A stretch of 64,000 bases of DNA from Sutcliffiella horikoshii (GCF_020524325.1 NZ_JAIVKY010000006.1:124001-188000); one strand, 5' to 3'; shown: positions 8,827 to 16,913, counted from the first letter of the stretch. The notes: a model not told the origin generated them from the sequence alone. A program made the numbers and translations.

Positions 8827-8947
8827 GTTACTTTATAGAGTAATTGAAATCCTTTTCAAAAGCAACATAAAATTACGTTTAAAGGTAATTATTATTACTT
8901 TTAACATACGACATTTAGGATTGTTACTTTTCGGAGGTAAATTGTAA
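8827..8947 (-). promoter_or_regulatory. Cluster of TTAC/GTAA palindromes upstream of the HTH/F1-beta gene
   Basis: Within 120 bp there are TTACT(6)AGTAA (8828-8843), AATTAC(8)GTAATT (8871-8890) and GTTAC...GTAAC (8923-8947), plus two GTTACTTT copies. These could be operators for the adjacent HTH protein (autoregulation). The motifs are seen directly; the role is inferred. Confidence 0.4.
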
Positions 8948-9025
8948 CTATTTCTTTAGCTATTGTGTGACTTTTATAACGGTTATTGTGACATTTGGGA
9001 TTTCGTAATAAAACACCACAAAAAA

Positions 9026-9054
9026 AGAGAGCAGCGCCTAAGCTGCCCTCTCTT
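9026..9054 (-). terminator. Terminator of tcyP
   Basis: The stem GAGAGCAGC/GCTGCCCTCTC has one bulge and runs into seven T on the minus strand. Confidence 0.8.
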
Positions 9055-9069
9055 CTCATCCAAAACGTC

Positions 9070-10464
9070 TCAAACATCCAACTCCATATCCGTCGATGCT
9101 TTACTGTTAAATACAGAGGTATCAAGGTCATTTGTCACTTTACTCGTCAGAACACCTGCGGTCATACTACCACTCACATTCACCGCCGTACGTCCCATAT
9201 CAATAAGTGGTTCTACAGAAATCAGCAAACCTGCAAGTGCAATTGGTAAGTCCATTGCAGAAAGCACGAGAATGGCTGCAAAAGTTGCACCGCCTCCTAC
9301 TCCAGCAACCCCAAACGAACTGATAGCTACAATGACAATCAACATAAACAAGAATGATGGATCTAACGGATTTATACCAACTGTCGGTGCAATCATCACT
9401 GCCAGCATGGCTGGATAAACACCCGCGCAACCATTTTGACCAATGGATAATCCAAAAGAACCCGCGAAATTGGCAATTCCATCTGACACACCGAATTCTT
9501 TCGTCTGTGTTTTAATGTTCAATGGTAAAGCTCCAGCACTTGTGCGCGAAGTGAAGGCAAACGATAGCACCGGAATCGCTTTACGAACATAAGTTAATGG
9601 ATTCAAGCCGGCAATCGCTAAAAGAACTAAATGAATACCGAAAACAATTGCCAGTGCCACATAAGATGCTGCTACAAACTGCCCGAGTTTAGCAATGGCT
9701 CCGTAATCACTTGTGGCGGTAACCCTAGTCATTAGCGCTAACACCCCGTAAGGAGTTAGCCTGAGAATCAGTGTCACAACTCTCATAATGATGGTATAGA
9801 ATGTATCTACTATTTTAGAGAAGGATTCCGCCTGTTCCGGGTTCTTTCTTCTGACCCCTAAATAGGCAATCCCAATAAAGGCTGCAAAGATTACTACGGC
9901 TATGGTAGATGTAGAACGTGCACCAGTGAAATCTAGGAACACATTGGATGGGATGAAGTCCAGCATCTGTTGCGGGAATGTTTTGGATGCAAGGTCCCCT
10001 GCACGTTGCTCCATCTGTTCCCCTCTGGCGGTCTCCGCTTCCCCTTGCTCAATTTGGATTGCTTCTAGATCGAAGACGAGTGTGGTACCGATACCAACCG
10101 CAGCTGCTATTGCGGTCGTTCCAACCAAGATACCTATAATTAGAGCGCTGATCTTACCGATATTACTCTTTAAAGTAAGTCTTGTGAAAGCGGCAATGAT
10201 ACTGATGAACACTAATGGCATGACAATCATCTGCAGAAATTTCACATAACCCGACCCTACAATGTTGAACCAGTCGATGGAGCCGCTCAATACTTCTGAA
10301 CCTGCCCCATAAACAAACTGAAGGCCAAGCCCAAAAACAATTCCAGTTCCTAATGCGGAGAATACACGCTTAGAAAAGGAAACACCTTTCTTTTGCATCG
10401 TATAGAGCCCAAAGCAAAGTAAAAGTAATAAAATAATATTAAGTACAATAAACAAAGTATCCAT
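9070..10464 (-). CDS. tcyP: L-cystine/proton or sodium symporter TcyP
   Basis: Dicarboxylate/amino-acid:cation symporter family (DAACS), 464 residues with about 8-10 hydrophobic segments and the re-entrant motifs SFAFTSRTSAGALPLN, GQNGCAGVYPAMLAVM and FGVAGVGGGATFAAILV. The N-terminus (YTMQKKGVSFSKRVFSALG) and whole-length pattern match B. subtilis TcyP (463 aa), a high-affinity cystine importer, more closely than glutamate carriers. GGGGGAGG precedes the ATG. A good sigma-A promoter sits just upstream, and it has its own terminator. CymR control is known in B. subtilis, but I could not confirm a site here. Confidence 0.92.
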   Translation of the reverse strand: MDTLFIVLNIILLLLLCFGLYTMQKKGVSFSKRVFSALGTGIVFGLGLQFVYGAGSEVLSGSIDWFNIVGSGYVKFLQMIVMPLVFISIIAAFTRLTLKSNIGKISALIIGILVGTTAIAAAVGIGTTLVFDLEAIQIEQGEAETARGEQMEQRAGDLASKTFPQQMLDFIPSNVFLDFTGARSTSTIAVVIFAAFIGIAYLGVRRKNPEQAESFSKIVDTFYTIIMRVVTLILRLTPYGVLALMTRVTATSDYGAIAKLGQFVAASYVALAIVFGIHLVLLAIAGLNPLTYVRKAIPVLSFAFTSRTSAGALPLNIKTQTKEFGVSDGIANFAGSFGLSIGQNGCAGVYPAMLAVMIAPTVGINPLDPSFLFMLIVIVAISSFGVAGVGGGATFAAILVLSAMDLPIALAGLLISVEPLIDMGRTAVNVSGSMTAGVLTSKVTNDLDTSVFNSKASTDMELDV

Positions 10465-10493
10465 ACTACCTCCCCCTTCTTTCTTAATTAAAT

Positions 10494-10522
10494 ACTTTAA
10501 TCCACTAAAACATCCCTGTCAA
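10494..10522 (-). promoter_or_regulatory. Sigma-A promoter of tcyP
   Basis: On the minus strand TTGACA (10517-10522), a 17-bp spacer and TAAAGT (10494-10499) lie about 30 bp upstream of the tcyP start. Confidence 0.7.
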
Positions 10523-10620
10523 GTAGGAAATGGATATTAAAGAATAACTTTCCATGGAAAAATCATTCTCTGTTATAGTGTATTAAGCTTATTCTCATAC
10601 ATGCCCATCAAACAAAAAAC

Positions 10621-10648
10621 GAGGTTGTCCTTTTTACAGGACAACCTC
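10621..10648 (-). terminator. Terminator of the DUF1292 gene
   Basis: A perfect 10-bp stem GAGGTTGTCC/GGACAACCTC with an 8-nt loop is followed by GTTTTTTG on the minus strand. Confidence 0.88.
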
Positions 10649-10655
10649 ATAAATA

Positions 10656-10925
10656 TTATTGTTCTTTGTCTACCATCGCTTCAAATGCTGCAGATACTTC
10701 ATTGAACTCTTCATCCGTTTCGATTTCTGATAACTCGCCATCCTCTTCCACTTTTAAGAAGAAAATATCTACGTCGCCAGTCGTTTCTTTTGCTATCTCT
10801 TCCACAAATCCGACTGCCACGTATACAGAATCTGCTACGTCCATCGTACCAAGTACCTCAAGTTCTTGCTCTTGATCATTTTCATCTGTCACAATAAAAA
10901 TATCTCCTACTTCTATCTTTTCCAT
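10656..10925 (-). CDS. DUF1292 family small acidic protein
   Basis: An 89-residue, very acidic protein (VGDIFIVTDENDQEQELEVL, DVDIFFLKVEEDGEL, DEEFNEVSAAFEAM) with the beta-rich pattern of DUF1292 (YrzB-like) proteins of Firmicutes. No catalytic motif, signal peptide or membrane segment is visible. AAGGGAG precedes the ATG. Function unknown. The 5' region contains a hairpin/terminator (11051-11090) about 125 bp upstream, so either it has its own promoter there or it is controlled by read-through. Confidence 0.85.
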   Translation of the reverse strand: MEKIEVGDIFIVTDENDQEQELEVLGTMDVADSVYVAVGFVEEIAKETTGDVDIFFLKVEEDGELSEIETDEEFNEVSAAFEAMVDKEQ

Positions 10926-11050
10926 TTTTATATCTCCCTTCTTTTACTGACTGCTCTTGTAAGTCTTTTCCTTGTACTCGTTGTTCTATACACTGCATAG
11001 AACTTACTTATCTTAACACACTGTGTTACTAGATTGGTGAATGCCTAAAT

Positions 11051-11090
11051 AAAAACGAGCCTCCACCTCTAAAGATGGAAGCTCGTTTTT
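11051..11090. terminator. Strong bidirectional terminator
   Basis: The stem AAAAACGAGC/GCTCGTTTTT has an inner TCCA/TGGA helix. No + strand gene ends here, so it probably ends minus-strand transcription from the structured region at 11095-11280. Confidence 0.8.
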
Positions 11091-11094
11091 TAGT

Positions 11095-11280
11095 GTGTTT
11101 TTAAAGGAACAAGCCACAACTGCCGTAACTTAGTATAAGAAAGTTTTAAACCACCACTCCTGAAAGTGGGTGTTCGCAAAACCATTCCTGTCGTCCTCTA
11201 TCCATGGAGGCATGACATTCCTGATTTTATATAAAACTCCCTAGTTAAGTATAAAGGTTAAAACTTTGTTATGGTTACGT
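11095..11280 (-). ncRNA. Candidate structured non-coding RNA (unassigned)
   Basis: The 240-bp gap between the DUF6509 gene and the terminator at 11051-11090 has no ORF. On the minus strand a TATACT -10-like box (about 11245-11250) is followed by ~180 nt with several hairpins: CCTC/GAGG nested in GTC/GAC near 11193-11217, flanked by two copies of ATTCCTG, and CACC-ACT/AGT-GGGTG near 11152-11172. The terminator then follows. No -35 is convincing. Known riboswitch signatures (T-box, S-box, purine, TPP) were not recognised. It may be an sRNA or a leader of the DUF1292 gene. Confidence 0.3.
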
Positions 11281-11339
11281 ACATCGTAGCTTGTTTCCCT
11301 ATAGTACAGGAGAACGAGAAAAAATGCAAATGGTTTTGA

Positions 11340-11630
11340 TTAAAGTACTGACTGGAAATGCTCTCCACAGTAAGCTAGCACAGCCTGCTCTTCTTCTTCT
11401 TCCATTTCGAAATCAAGTGCTTTATTAGTATTCTCTTCGAGGAATTGATATTGTGCAATTCTATGGCCACTCTCTTCCACAGCAAATATCACTTTTAAAT
11501 AAACACCTTGTTCTGAATACAACTCATCTTCTTCGTCAATTTCCAAATCAAGAAAAAATTCATATCTGTCCCCTTCAATAATACCTGTAGGGTCTTTAAG
11601 TTTTTCCGCTTCATGTCCTTTAATGTTCAT
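11340..11630 (-). CDS. DUF6509-like small acidic protein
   Basis: A 96-residue acidic protein with the recognisable Bacillus pattern (EKLKDPTGIIEGDRYEFFLD then LEIDEEDELYSEQGVYLKV and FAVEESGHRIAQYQF). It is probably cytosolic, with no motif that suggests chemistry. It begins 17 bp after the helicase stop, with AAGGAAG before its ATG, so it is probably co-transcribed with the DEAD-box helicase. The family name is recalled from similar Bacillus proteins and is moderately certain. Confidence 0.75.
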   Translation of the reverse strand: MNIKGHEAEKLKDPTGIIEGDRYEFFLDLEIDEEDELYSEQGVYLKVIFAVEESGHRIAQYQFLEENTNKALDFEMEEEEEQAVLAYCGEHFQSVL

Positions 11631-11647
11631 CGATTAACGCTTCCTTT

Positions 11648-12883
11648 CTATCTTTTGAAGTTCCTGTTAGTAAATTCTTTTTTTCTTGCCTTTTCTTTTC
11701 GCGCTTTCGCTATATTAACATTGCGTTCTTCCTCATAGTCCTCACGGTCAGGAATACTGATGCCTTTAAAAACGAGCTTTTCAAGTGGCATTTCAATACC
11801 CTTTTCAATCATTTGTAGGAAATCCACATCCCTTGGAGCATAGAGCGTGTAGGCTTCCCCTGTTCCGCTTGCACGTCCTGTTCTCCCTGTCCTGTGAATA
11901 TAGGTCTCTAAATCTTGAGGAATGTCATAATTATAGACATGTGTCACACCTTCTACATCCAGCCCTCGAGCAGCTACATCTGTTGCAACGAGGTATTGAA
12001 GTTTGGCTTCCCGGAACCATTTCATTGCTCGGTTACGCTTGGATTGCGGGATATCTCCGTGTAATGCTTCACATTCTATTCCTTCATGTTTAAGAACCTC
12101 AGTCAACTTTTGCACCCTCGCCTTTGTTCTACAGAAGATGATGGCCAAGTAGGGATTATGTTCTTTAATGAGATGAATCATAGTTCCTTCTTTACGGCGG
12201 TCAGTCGTTTCCACGGCATAGTGGTTGATGGTAGCTACTGTTACTTGTTTCTCCGCTATTTGAATATGTTTTGGTTGTTTCATATATTTCTTAGCTAATG
12301 CATGAATTTCATTTGGAATCGTTGCAGAAAACAACATCGTCTGTCGGGAAGAAAATGTTTCTGCCGTAATAGTATCAATATCAGGAAGAAAACCCATTAA
12401 TAGCATCTGATCGGCTTCATCAATTACTAGCATGGAGATGGTGGAAAGATCAATAGTCCCTCTTCTCACATGATCTAACAAACGCCCAGGTGTTGCCACG
12501 ATAATATGCTGTGCTCCCTTTAGCTTTTTCAACTGGGAATTAACATCCTGTCCTCCATATACTGCGAGAACGTTTAAATCATCTATATTTTCCTTTAATT
12601 TCTTTATCTCTTTTGTAATTTGGTGGGCAAGCTCTCTGGTTGGTGTTAATATCAATACTTGGGTATCAGGGTTATTCACATCGACTTTTTCCAAAATAGG
12701 AAGGACAAAAGCTAATGTTTTCCCTGTTCCTGTTTGCGCCTGTGCAATTACATCATGTCCCTTTAGCACTGTAGGGATGGTTTGTTCTTGTATTGGGGTT
12801 GGGGAATTGATCCCCATGGATTTCAAGGAATGATTTACTCCTTTACGAATCCCTAAATTTAAAAAATCAGTCACTCTTATCAC
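11648..12883 (-). CDS. DEAD-box ATP-dependent RNA helicase
   Basis: A 411-residue helicase with all core motifs: Q-motif (PTPIQEQTIP), I (AQTGTGKT), Ia (PTRELAHQ), Ib (TPGRLLDH), II (DEAD), III (SAT), IV (IIFCRTK), V (ATDVAARGLDVEGV) and VI (HRTGRTGR). A short basic tail (KARKEKARKKEF, NRNFKR) replaces the long RNA-binding domains of CshA or DbpA, so it is closest to the compact RhlE/CshB-C/YfmL type. It probably helps RNA remodelling, ribosome assembly or cold adaptation. It starts with GTG at 12883 or 12874; neither has a strong ribosome site. The small acidic DUF6509 gene follows. Confidence 0.93.
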   Translation of the reverse strand: MIRVTDFLNLGIRKGVNHSLKSMGINSPTPIQEQTIPTVLKGHDVIAQAQTGTGKTLAFVLPILEKVDVNNPDTQVLILTPTRELAHQITKEIKKLKENIDDLNVLAVYGGQDVNSQLKKLKGAQHIIVATPGRLLDHVRRGTIDLSTISMLVIDEADQMLLMGFLPDIDTITAETFSSRQTMLFSATIPNEIHALAKKYMKQPKHIQIAEKQVTVATINHYAVETTDRRKEGTMIHLIKEHNPYLAIIFCRTKARVQKLTEVLKHEGIECEALHGDIPQSKRNRAMKWFREAKLQYLVATDVAARGLDVEGVTHVYNYDIPQDLETYIHRTGRTGRASGTGEAYTLYAPRDVDFLQMIEKGIEMPLEKLVFKGISIPDREDYEEERNVNIAKARKEKARKKEFTNRNFKR

Positions 12884-12960
12884 GTCTCTTTTCTATTTAT
12901 AGCCTATAAAAAATAGCTCCAATAACTATATCATATTATAAAGTAGAGCATATACAAAAA

Positions 12961-12981
12961 CCGATCCTTTTATCAGATCGG
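12961..12981 (-). terminator. Terminator of desKR
   Basis: The stem CCGATC/GATCGG is followed by TTTTTG on the minus strand after the desR stop. Confidence 0.78.
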
Positions 12982-13003
12982 CCAGTAATCATTCTATCCA
13001 ATT

Positions 13004-13603
13004 TTATTTAAACCAACCTTTTTCCTTAGATTGGGTAATGGCTTCAATTCGGTTTTTCACTTCGAGCTTATCCAGTATGGTAGAAATGTAGTTTCTAACA
13101 GTCCCTGATTTAATGCTTAATTCATCTGCTATTTCCTGCGTATTCTTCCCATCTGCTACAAGCTCCAGAACCGCTTTTTCTCTTTCAGTGAGCGGGTTTT
13201 CCTCGCCGTAAAAGTCATCCATCAATTCCGGGGCATAGACGCGTCTTCCTGACACGATGCTTCGAATGGAGTTTGCCAGCTCTTCACTTGGACTGTCTTT
13301 TAATAGGTACCCTGTAACTCCCGCTTTCAAGGCCCGTTGGAAATACCCTGTTCTTGCAAATGTGGTCAATATGATTACTTTGCACCCTAAGCCTTTTAAC
13401 TCTTCGGCTGCCTCCAAGCCTGTTTTTTCTGGCATCTCAATATCCATGATACATACATCAGGCTTATATTTATGATATAAAGCGACAGCCTCTTCCCCGT
13501 TTCCGGCCATACCGACCACTTCCATATCCTCTTCCAAATCTAGTAATGAACCTAAGGCGCCTAACATCATACGTTGGTCCTCTGCTATTACTATCCTTAT
13601 CAT
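13004..13603 (-). CDS. desR: Response regulator DesR
   Basis: A 199-residue NarL/FixJ-type regulator. The receiver domain (1-~120) has acidic residues (AEDQ), a phospho-acceptor Asp in VCIMDIEMP (about 54) and Lys in LLKDSPSEEL. The C-terminal LuxR HTH covers about 135-195 (LTEREKAVLELVADGKNTQE, IADELSIKSGTVRNYISTIL). It matches B. subtilis DesR almost along its whole length, including the GWFK C-terminus. In that species DesR activates the acyl-lipid desaturase gene des on cold or membrane-rigidity signals. It overlaps desK by 4 bp. No des gene is adjacent here. Confidence 0.94.
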   Translation of the reverse strand: MIRIVIAEDQRMMLGALGSLLDLEEDMEVVGMAGNGEEAVALYHKYKPDVCIMDIEMPEKTGLEAAEELKGLGCKVIILTTFARTGYFQRALKAGVTGYLLKDSPSEELANSIRSIVSGRRVYAPELMDDFYGEENPLTEREKAVLELVADGKNTQEIADELSIKSGTVRNYISTILDKLEVKNRIEAITQSKEKGWFK

Positions 13604-14736
13604 GCTTTCTCCTCCTGTTCCCTCTGATTGACCATTTTAGGCACCTTAATTCGGATTGTTGTTCCCTGTTCCCCACTAATCTCCATCAAGCCATTTACAA
13701 ATTCAAGTCGTTCCTTAATACCGAGCAGTCCGCTGCCTTTTCCTATATCATCTTGCTCTGTCATACCAACCCCGTTATCTTGGATGGTCAGCCTGATTTC
13801 GTCTCCTAATTGTTCCATCCGGACCATGCATTTAGATGCTTTACTATGTTTAACTACATTGGTAACCGCTTCTTTCAAACACATACTCAAAATGTTCTCT
13901 AAGAACAATGAATTGTCCTTTAAAGGTAGATCGTGATCCAAATTTAGTTCTATCTCTGCGGCGTCCAGAATTTGTTTTATCCTTACAAATTCCTCTTTTA
14001 AACGAATTCCCCTCATTTGAGACACCATTTGTCTTACTTCATTTAACGCGGTTCTCGCTGTTTGTTGAACATCCTTTAACTCCGATTTAGCCTGATCAGG
14101 GTTCTTATTCATTACCTTCCTTGCAAGATCACTCTTTAAGCCAATCAACGAGAGTTTTTGCCCGAGTGTATCGTGAAGATCTCTTGCAATCCGTTGCCTT
14201 TCTTCTTGTATGATAAGTTCAGAAATTCTTTTGTTTGCTACATCCAACTGCTCTTCTAACTGATCTTGTTTTCGTTTATTATAAAGATTGAATGGAAGCA
14301 AAATTACAGCAATCCATATAATCACTACAAATGGGATTTGTTTTAAGAATAACTCATCCCTCATGACAACATTTATGTTGATTGCTACTGTAGTTGCAAT
14401 TAGATGGATGATGTATAGCACAGTAAAGGCTATTTTATTTTTAATTTTTCCATTGTAAAAAGCAATATAGAAAGCAAAGTAAATGAAATGAAACAAGATA
14501 GTCATTGTGATGGATATCCCTATCAATAAACAGGTCCATAAGTAGACAGGCCATTTATTAGAAATAAACGCGAATCTATAAGCAATAAAAAATAGAATCG
14601 TTAAAAATATACCCACTATTATTTCAGGTGTGGATGATGATTGGAAAATAAAATAAAATGGGAGAATGCTGAATACGCTCCAGATATAAGGGGATATTCC
14701 AGAACCTTTTTGAAACATTAAATATCTCTTTTTCAT
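13600..14736 (-). CDS. desK: Sensor histidine kinase DesK
   Basis: A 378-residue membrane thermosensor kinase. The N-terminal half has about five membrane segments (YIWSVFSILPFYFIFQSSST, IIVGIFLTILFFIAYRFAF and so on). A coiled linker and the HisKA_3 motif RQRIARDLHDTLGQKLSLIG (His about residue 192) follow, then a HATPase_c domain with N-box (EAVTNVVKHS), DNGVGM and GSGLLGIKERL. DesK phosphorylates DesR when membrane lipids become ordered and is a phosphatase at higher fluidity. GAGG lies upstream of the ATG. A GTCAT-rich element lies about 130 bp upstream. Confidence 0.94.
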   Translation of the reverse strand: MKKRYLMFQKGSGISPYIWSVFSILPFYFIFQSSSTPEIIVGIFLTILFFIAYRFAFISNKWPVYLWTCLLIGISITMTILFHFIYFAFYIAFYNGKIKNKIAFTVLYIIHLIATTVAININVVMRDELFLKQIPFVVIIWIAVILLPFNLYNKRKQDQLEEQLDVANKRISELIIQEERQRIARDLHDTLGQKLSLIGLKSDLARKVMNKNPDQAKSELKDVQQTARTALNEVRQMVSQMRGIRLKEEFVRIKQILDAAEIELNLDHDLPLKDNSLFLENILSMCLKEAVTNVVKHSKASKCMVRMEQLGDEIRLTIQDNGVGMTEQDDIGKGSGLLGIKERLEFVNGLMEISGEQGTTIRIKVPKMVNQREQEEKA

Positions 14737-14863
14737 ACTTGAAACCTCATTTATCCTTTTACATGTCTTTTAACGTTATTATATCAAAATCAGTAGGAAA
14801 GTTCTGTAAAATAACATTTAAAACTTTTAATTCCATTTTACCCCTTTATTGAAACGTGGCATA

Positions 14864-14900
14864 GTCATACGTGTCATAGGCATGTAATGACAAATGTCAT
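14864..14900. promoter_or_regulatory. Candidate DesR-type operator upstream of desK
   Basis: GTCAT occurs at 14864, 14873 and 14896 and its complement ATGAC at 14887; the last two form a perfect ATGAC(4)GTCAT palindrome. It lies between the M50 gene and desK. LuxR-type regulators bind such repeated half-sites; assignment to DesR is inference. Confidence 0.45.
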
Positions 14901-14909
14901 ATATTTTCT

Positions 14910-15404
14910 TTAATTAGATGGATTCTTACTGAACTTTTTATTCGTTATTATATTTAAAGCTGCCATCCCATCACTCGGGCAGCCATTTAAATGATTAATT
15001 GGAAATAGAGAAAAGAACAAAAAGTAAAACGAGAAATAAGTAAACTGATAGAAGAAAATACTCGGCTCCAATACTTCTTTTAATATTAAAGTATTCAGGA
15101 TGAATATGGACAAAGTGTTAAATAGTGATCCCCCTAAGTAAACCAAAATCTTATCTAGTTTAGATGCGTTTTTGCTCAATGAAATATATTCGCACCAACC
15201 ATCATAAAAATATAACTTTCTTACACGGATAGAGCCAAATTTAAAAAGGACATTTCCCGTCCCTATATGAACAATGACCTTGCCGCCAAAGAGCTTAGCA
15301 AAGAAATAATGCCCCAATTCATGGATGATTGTCACAACAGGTAACACTAGAAAAAAAGAGAGGAAAAATTTCCACAAGTCATTTATTCCGAACACTGTAA
15401 ACAC
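14910..15404 (-). CDS. M50-like membrane metalloprotease
   Basis: A 164-residue integral membrane protein with a zinc-binding HELGH (28-32) in its first segment and a C-terminal SDGMAAL that resembles the third-ligand (N)PDG motif of site-2 proteases. Four hydrophobic segments are visible. It is shorter than SpoIVFB or RseP and has no PDZ or CBS domain. GTG start behind AAAGG. It lies just downstream of the TPR regulator gene, separated by a terminator. A role in intramembrane cleavage of a small peptide or anti-sigma factor is inference from the family. Confidence 0.75.
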   Translation of the reverse strand: MFTVFGINDLWKFFLSFFLVLPVVTIIHELGHYFFAKLFGGKVIVHIGTGNVLFKFGSIRVRKLYFYDGWCEYISLSKNASKLDKILVYLGGSLFNTLSIFILNTLILKEVLEPSIFFYQFTYFSFYFLFFSLFPINHLNGCPSDGMAALNIITNKKFSKNPSN

Positions 15405-15520
15405 TACCTTTCTCTTGAAGTAAAAGAATTAAATAATGCTTACATACCCTATATTTGATTTTCAAACTTGAATAGAGACAAGAAAATAAAACTAAACCAA
15501 AATACCCACTCATTACAAAA

Positions 15521-15552
15521 GAAGCCCACACCAAATTTTGAGTGTGGGCTTC
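15521..15552 (-). terminator. Terminator after the TPR gene
   Basis: A perfect 11-bp stem GAAGCCCACAC/GTGTGGGCTTC is followed by TTTTG on the minus strand. It separates the TPR gene from the M50 gene. Confidence 0.85.
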
Positions 15553-15563
15553 TAAAATAGCTC

Positions 15564-16784
15564 TTAGTAAGAGGTTTTTAATTTTATATTTTGCAAACAA
15601 CTGTTGTAAAACTCACTTGCTAACTTGTATTGATGGTTTTTAAAATAGTATTTGGCCAACATTTCCATATACTTAATGGTATATCGTTCATTCCCGGCAT
15701 TTTTAAAATATGGTATTACCTTTTGTAAGATATACGGCTCTAATTCTATATTTTTATCTAATAGATAGATATGTGCAGTAAAGTGAAGAATATATTCCGA
15801 TAAATCCATTCTTATGGCCAATTTCAACCCTTGTTCCGCCCATTCCTTTGAAAATTCTGTTTGGTCCAAAAAGTAATATTCTTCCACAAGGCCTAGTATG
15901 GAATAAACACTTCTTTCTTCTTCTCTTTTCCTTTTTAATGATTCTAAATAATAGAAGATCGCTTCCTCTGATTGTTTTAAATAAGATTTGATGCAACCCA
16001 GATTATGAAGTGCCATCGATTCCAGATAAGAGTCTCCAATGTTCTCCCCAATGTTTTTTGCAGATAGGTAATGTTTTTCAGCAAAGTCTTGTCGTTTGGA
16101 GTGATTATAGTTGATACCTAAAATAATATGACACTCAGCCGAGCGTTTATTGTTATAGAGACTTTGGTAGAGTGAAAGAGCTTTTTCGGCGTAAAAGATG
16201 GATTCAAATGTATCACATGTTTTAATTTTTGTTAATGAAATTTGATAATAAAGTTCTGCTTTATCATCTTCAGAAATATAAGGAAGTTTTTCAGCCAAAG
16301 ATAAGGCATTATCAAGTGCTAAAGTGGATTGTAAGAAATTATTGGTTCGATAAAAATAGATTCCTAACGTTTTATGGTGTATATACTCAACCGAGGGATT
16401 TGTGCTGTTTGGTAAACTTCTTATTTGATTATATATTGGCTCATAAAGCTTTCTATCATTATTAAGGATATAGTACTTAAGTTTTACCACAAGATAAAGT
16501 AAGTTTATGCTCGGATCTGATAAGACATCACCAATATCAAACTCATCATTTAAGTATAAAAACTTTTCCCTTGCAGCTTTTTTATTCTGGAGCACTGTAA
16601 AATCATAAATCTTGTATAATAGCTCCTCTATTGGTGTTTTAAATTTCAGATTCCCATGAACTTTTAGTTTTTCTTCATGTCCATTTGATAATTCGAAGGT
16701 GCCAACAATCCCTTGATCTAGATTGTAATTTAGCGAGAATGTGTCCTTAGTAAGCCTATTGATATAATTTTTTAAATTACTCAT
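15564..16784 (-). CDS. TPR-repeat protein, Rap/RRNPP-like
   Basis: About 406 residues made mostly of helical pairs with TPR spacing (for example SYLESMALHNLGCIKSYLKQ, NKRSAECHIILGINYNHSKR). This resembles the peptide-binding part of Rap, PlcR or AimR receptors. There is no N-terminal HTH and no signal peptide; the first ~60 residues are distinctive. The start at 16784 is preferred because AAAGGGTG lies 6-7 bases before it; a GTG at 16793 is the alternative. A 35-codon ORF ends just upstream and is probably coupled to it. No Phr-like secreted peptide follows. Ligand and target are unknown. Confidence 0.72.
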   Translation of the reverse strand: MSNLKNYINRLTKDTFSLNYNLDQGIVGTFELSNGHEEKLKVHGNLKFKTPIEELLYKIYDFTVLQNKKAAREKFLYLNDEFDIGDVLSDPSINLLYLVVKLKYYILNNDRKLYEPIYNQIRSLPNSTNPSVEYIHHKTLGIYFYRTNNFLQSTLALDNALSLAEKLPYISEDDKAELYYQISLTKIKTCDTFESIFYAEKALSLYQSLYNNKRSAECHIILGINYNHSKRQDFAEKHYLSAKNIGENIGDSYLESMALHNLGCIKSYLKQSEEAIFYYLESLKRKREEERSVYSILGLVEEYYFLDQTEFSKEWAEQGLKLAIRMDLSEYILHFTAHIYLLDKNIELEPYILQKVIPYFKNAGNERYTIKYMEMLAKYYFKNHQYKLASEFYNSCLQNIKLKTSY

Positions 16785-16805
16785 TGTATACACCCTTTGT
16801 GTGAA

Positions 16806-16913
16806 TTATAAGAATATTTTACCACCTTCTTCTACATATTTATACAACATTCCATCAAGTTTTACTTTTTTTTCTACTATTTTTCTATTAATGGGAAAAT
16901 AAACATATTGCAT
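16806..16913 (-). CDS. 35-residue ORF coupled to the TPR gene
   Basis: The ORF has an excellent ribosome site (AAGGTGAGG, 5 bases before the ATG) and stops 21 bp before the TPR start. The peptide begins MQYVYFPINRK, continues with a charged stretch (IVEKKVKLDG) and ends YKYVEEGGKIFL. It has no signal peptide or membrane segment. It may be a small regulatory partner, a leader peptide or the source of a signal. No family recognised; it is too short for automatic callers. Confidence 0.55.
   Translation of the reverse strand: MQYVYFPINRKIVEKKVKLDGMLYKYVEEGGKIFL

Noticed and set aside
8901-9131. 76-codon minus-strand ORF upstream of the HTH/F1-beta gene
   Set aside because: It spans the tcyP terminator and the operator cluster, with no ribosome site.
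8963-9418. 151-codon + strand ORF
   Set aside because: Antisense shadow of tcyP with biased composition and no start signals.
11095-11280. T-box, S-box or 6S RNA
   Set aside because: No GGTGG-type T-box sequence, no SAM-box helices and no convincing closed 6S-like stem between the ends.
15379-15600. 73-codon minus-strand ORF between the TPR and M50 genes, considered as a Phr-like peptide gene
   Set aside because: It overlaps the TPR gene end, runs through a perfect terminator and overlaps the M50 start; no ribosome site or clean signal peptide.
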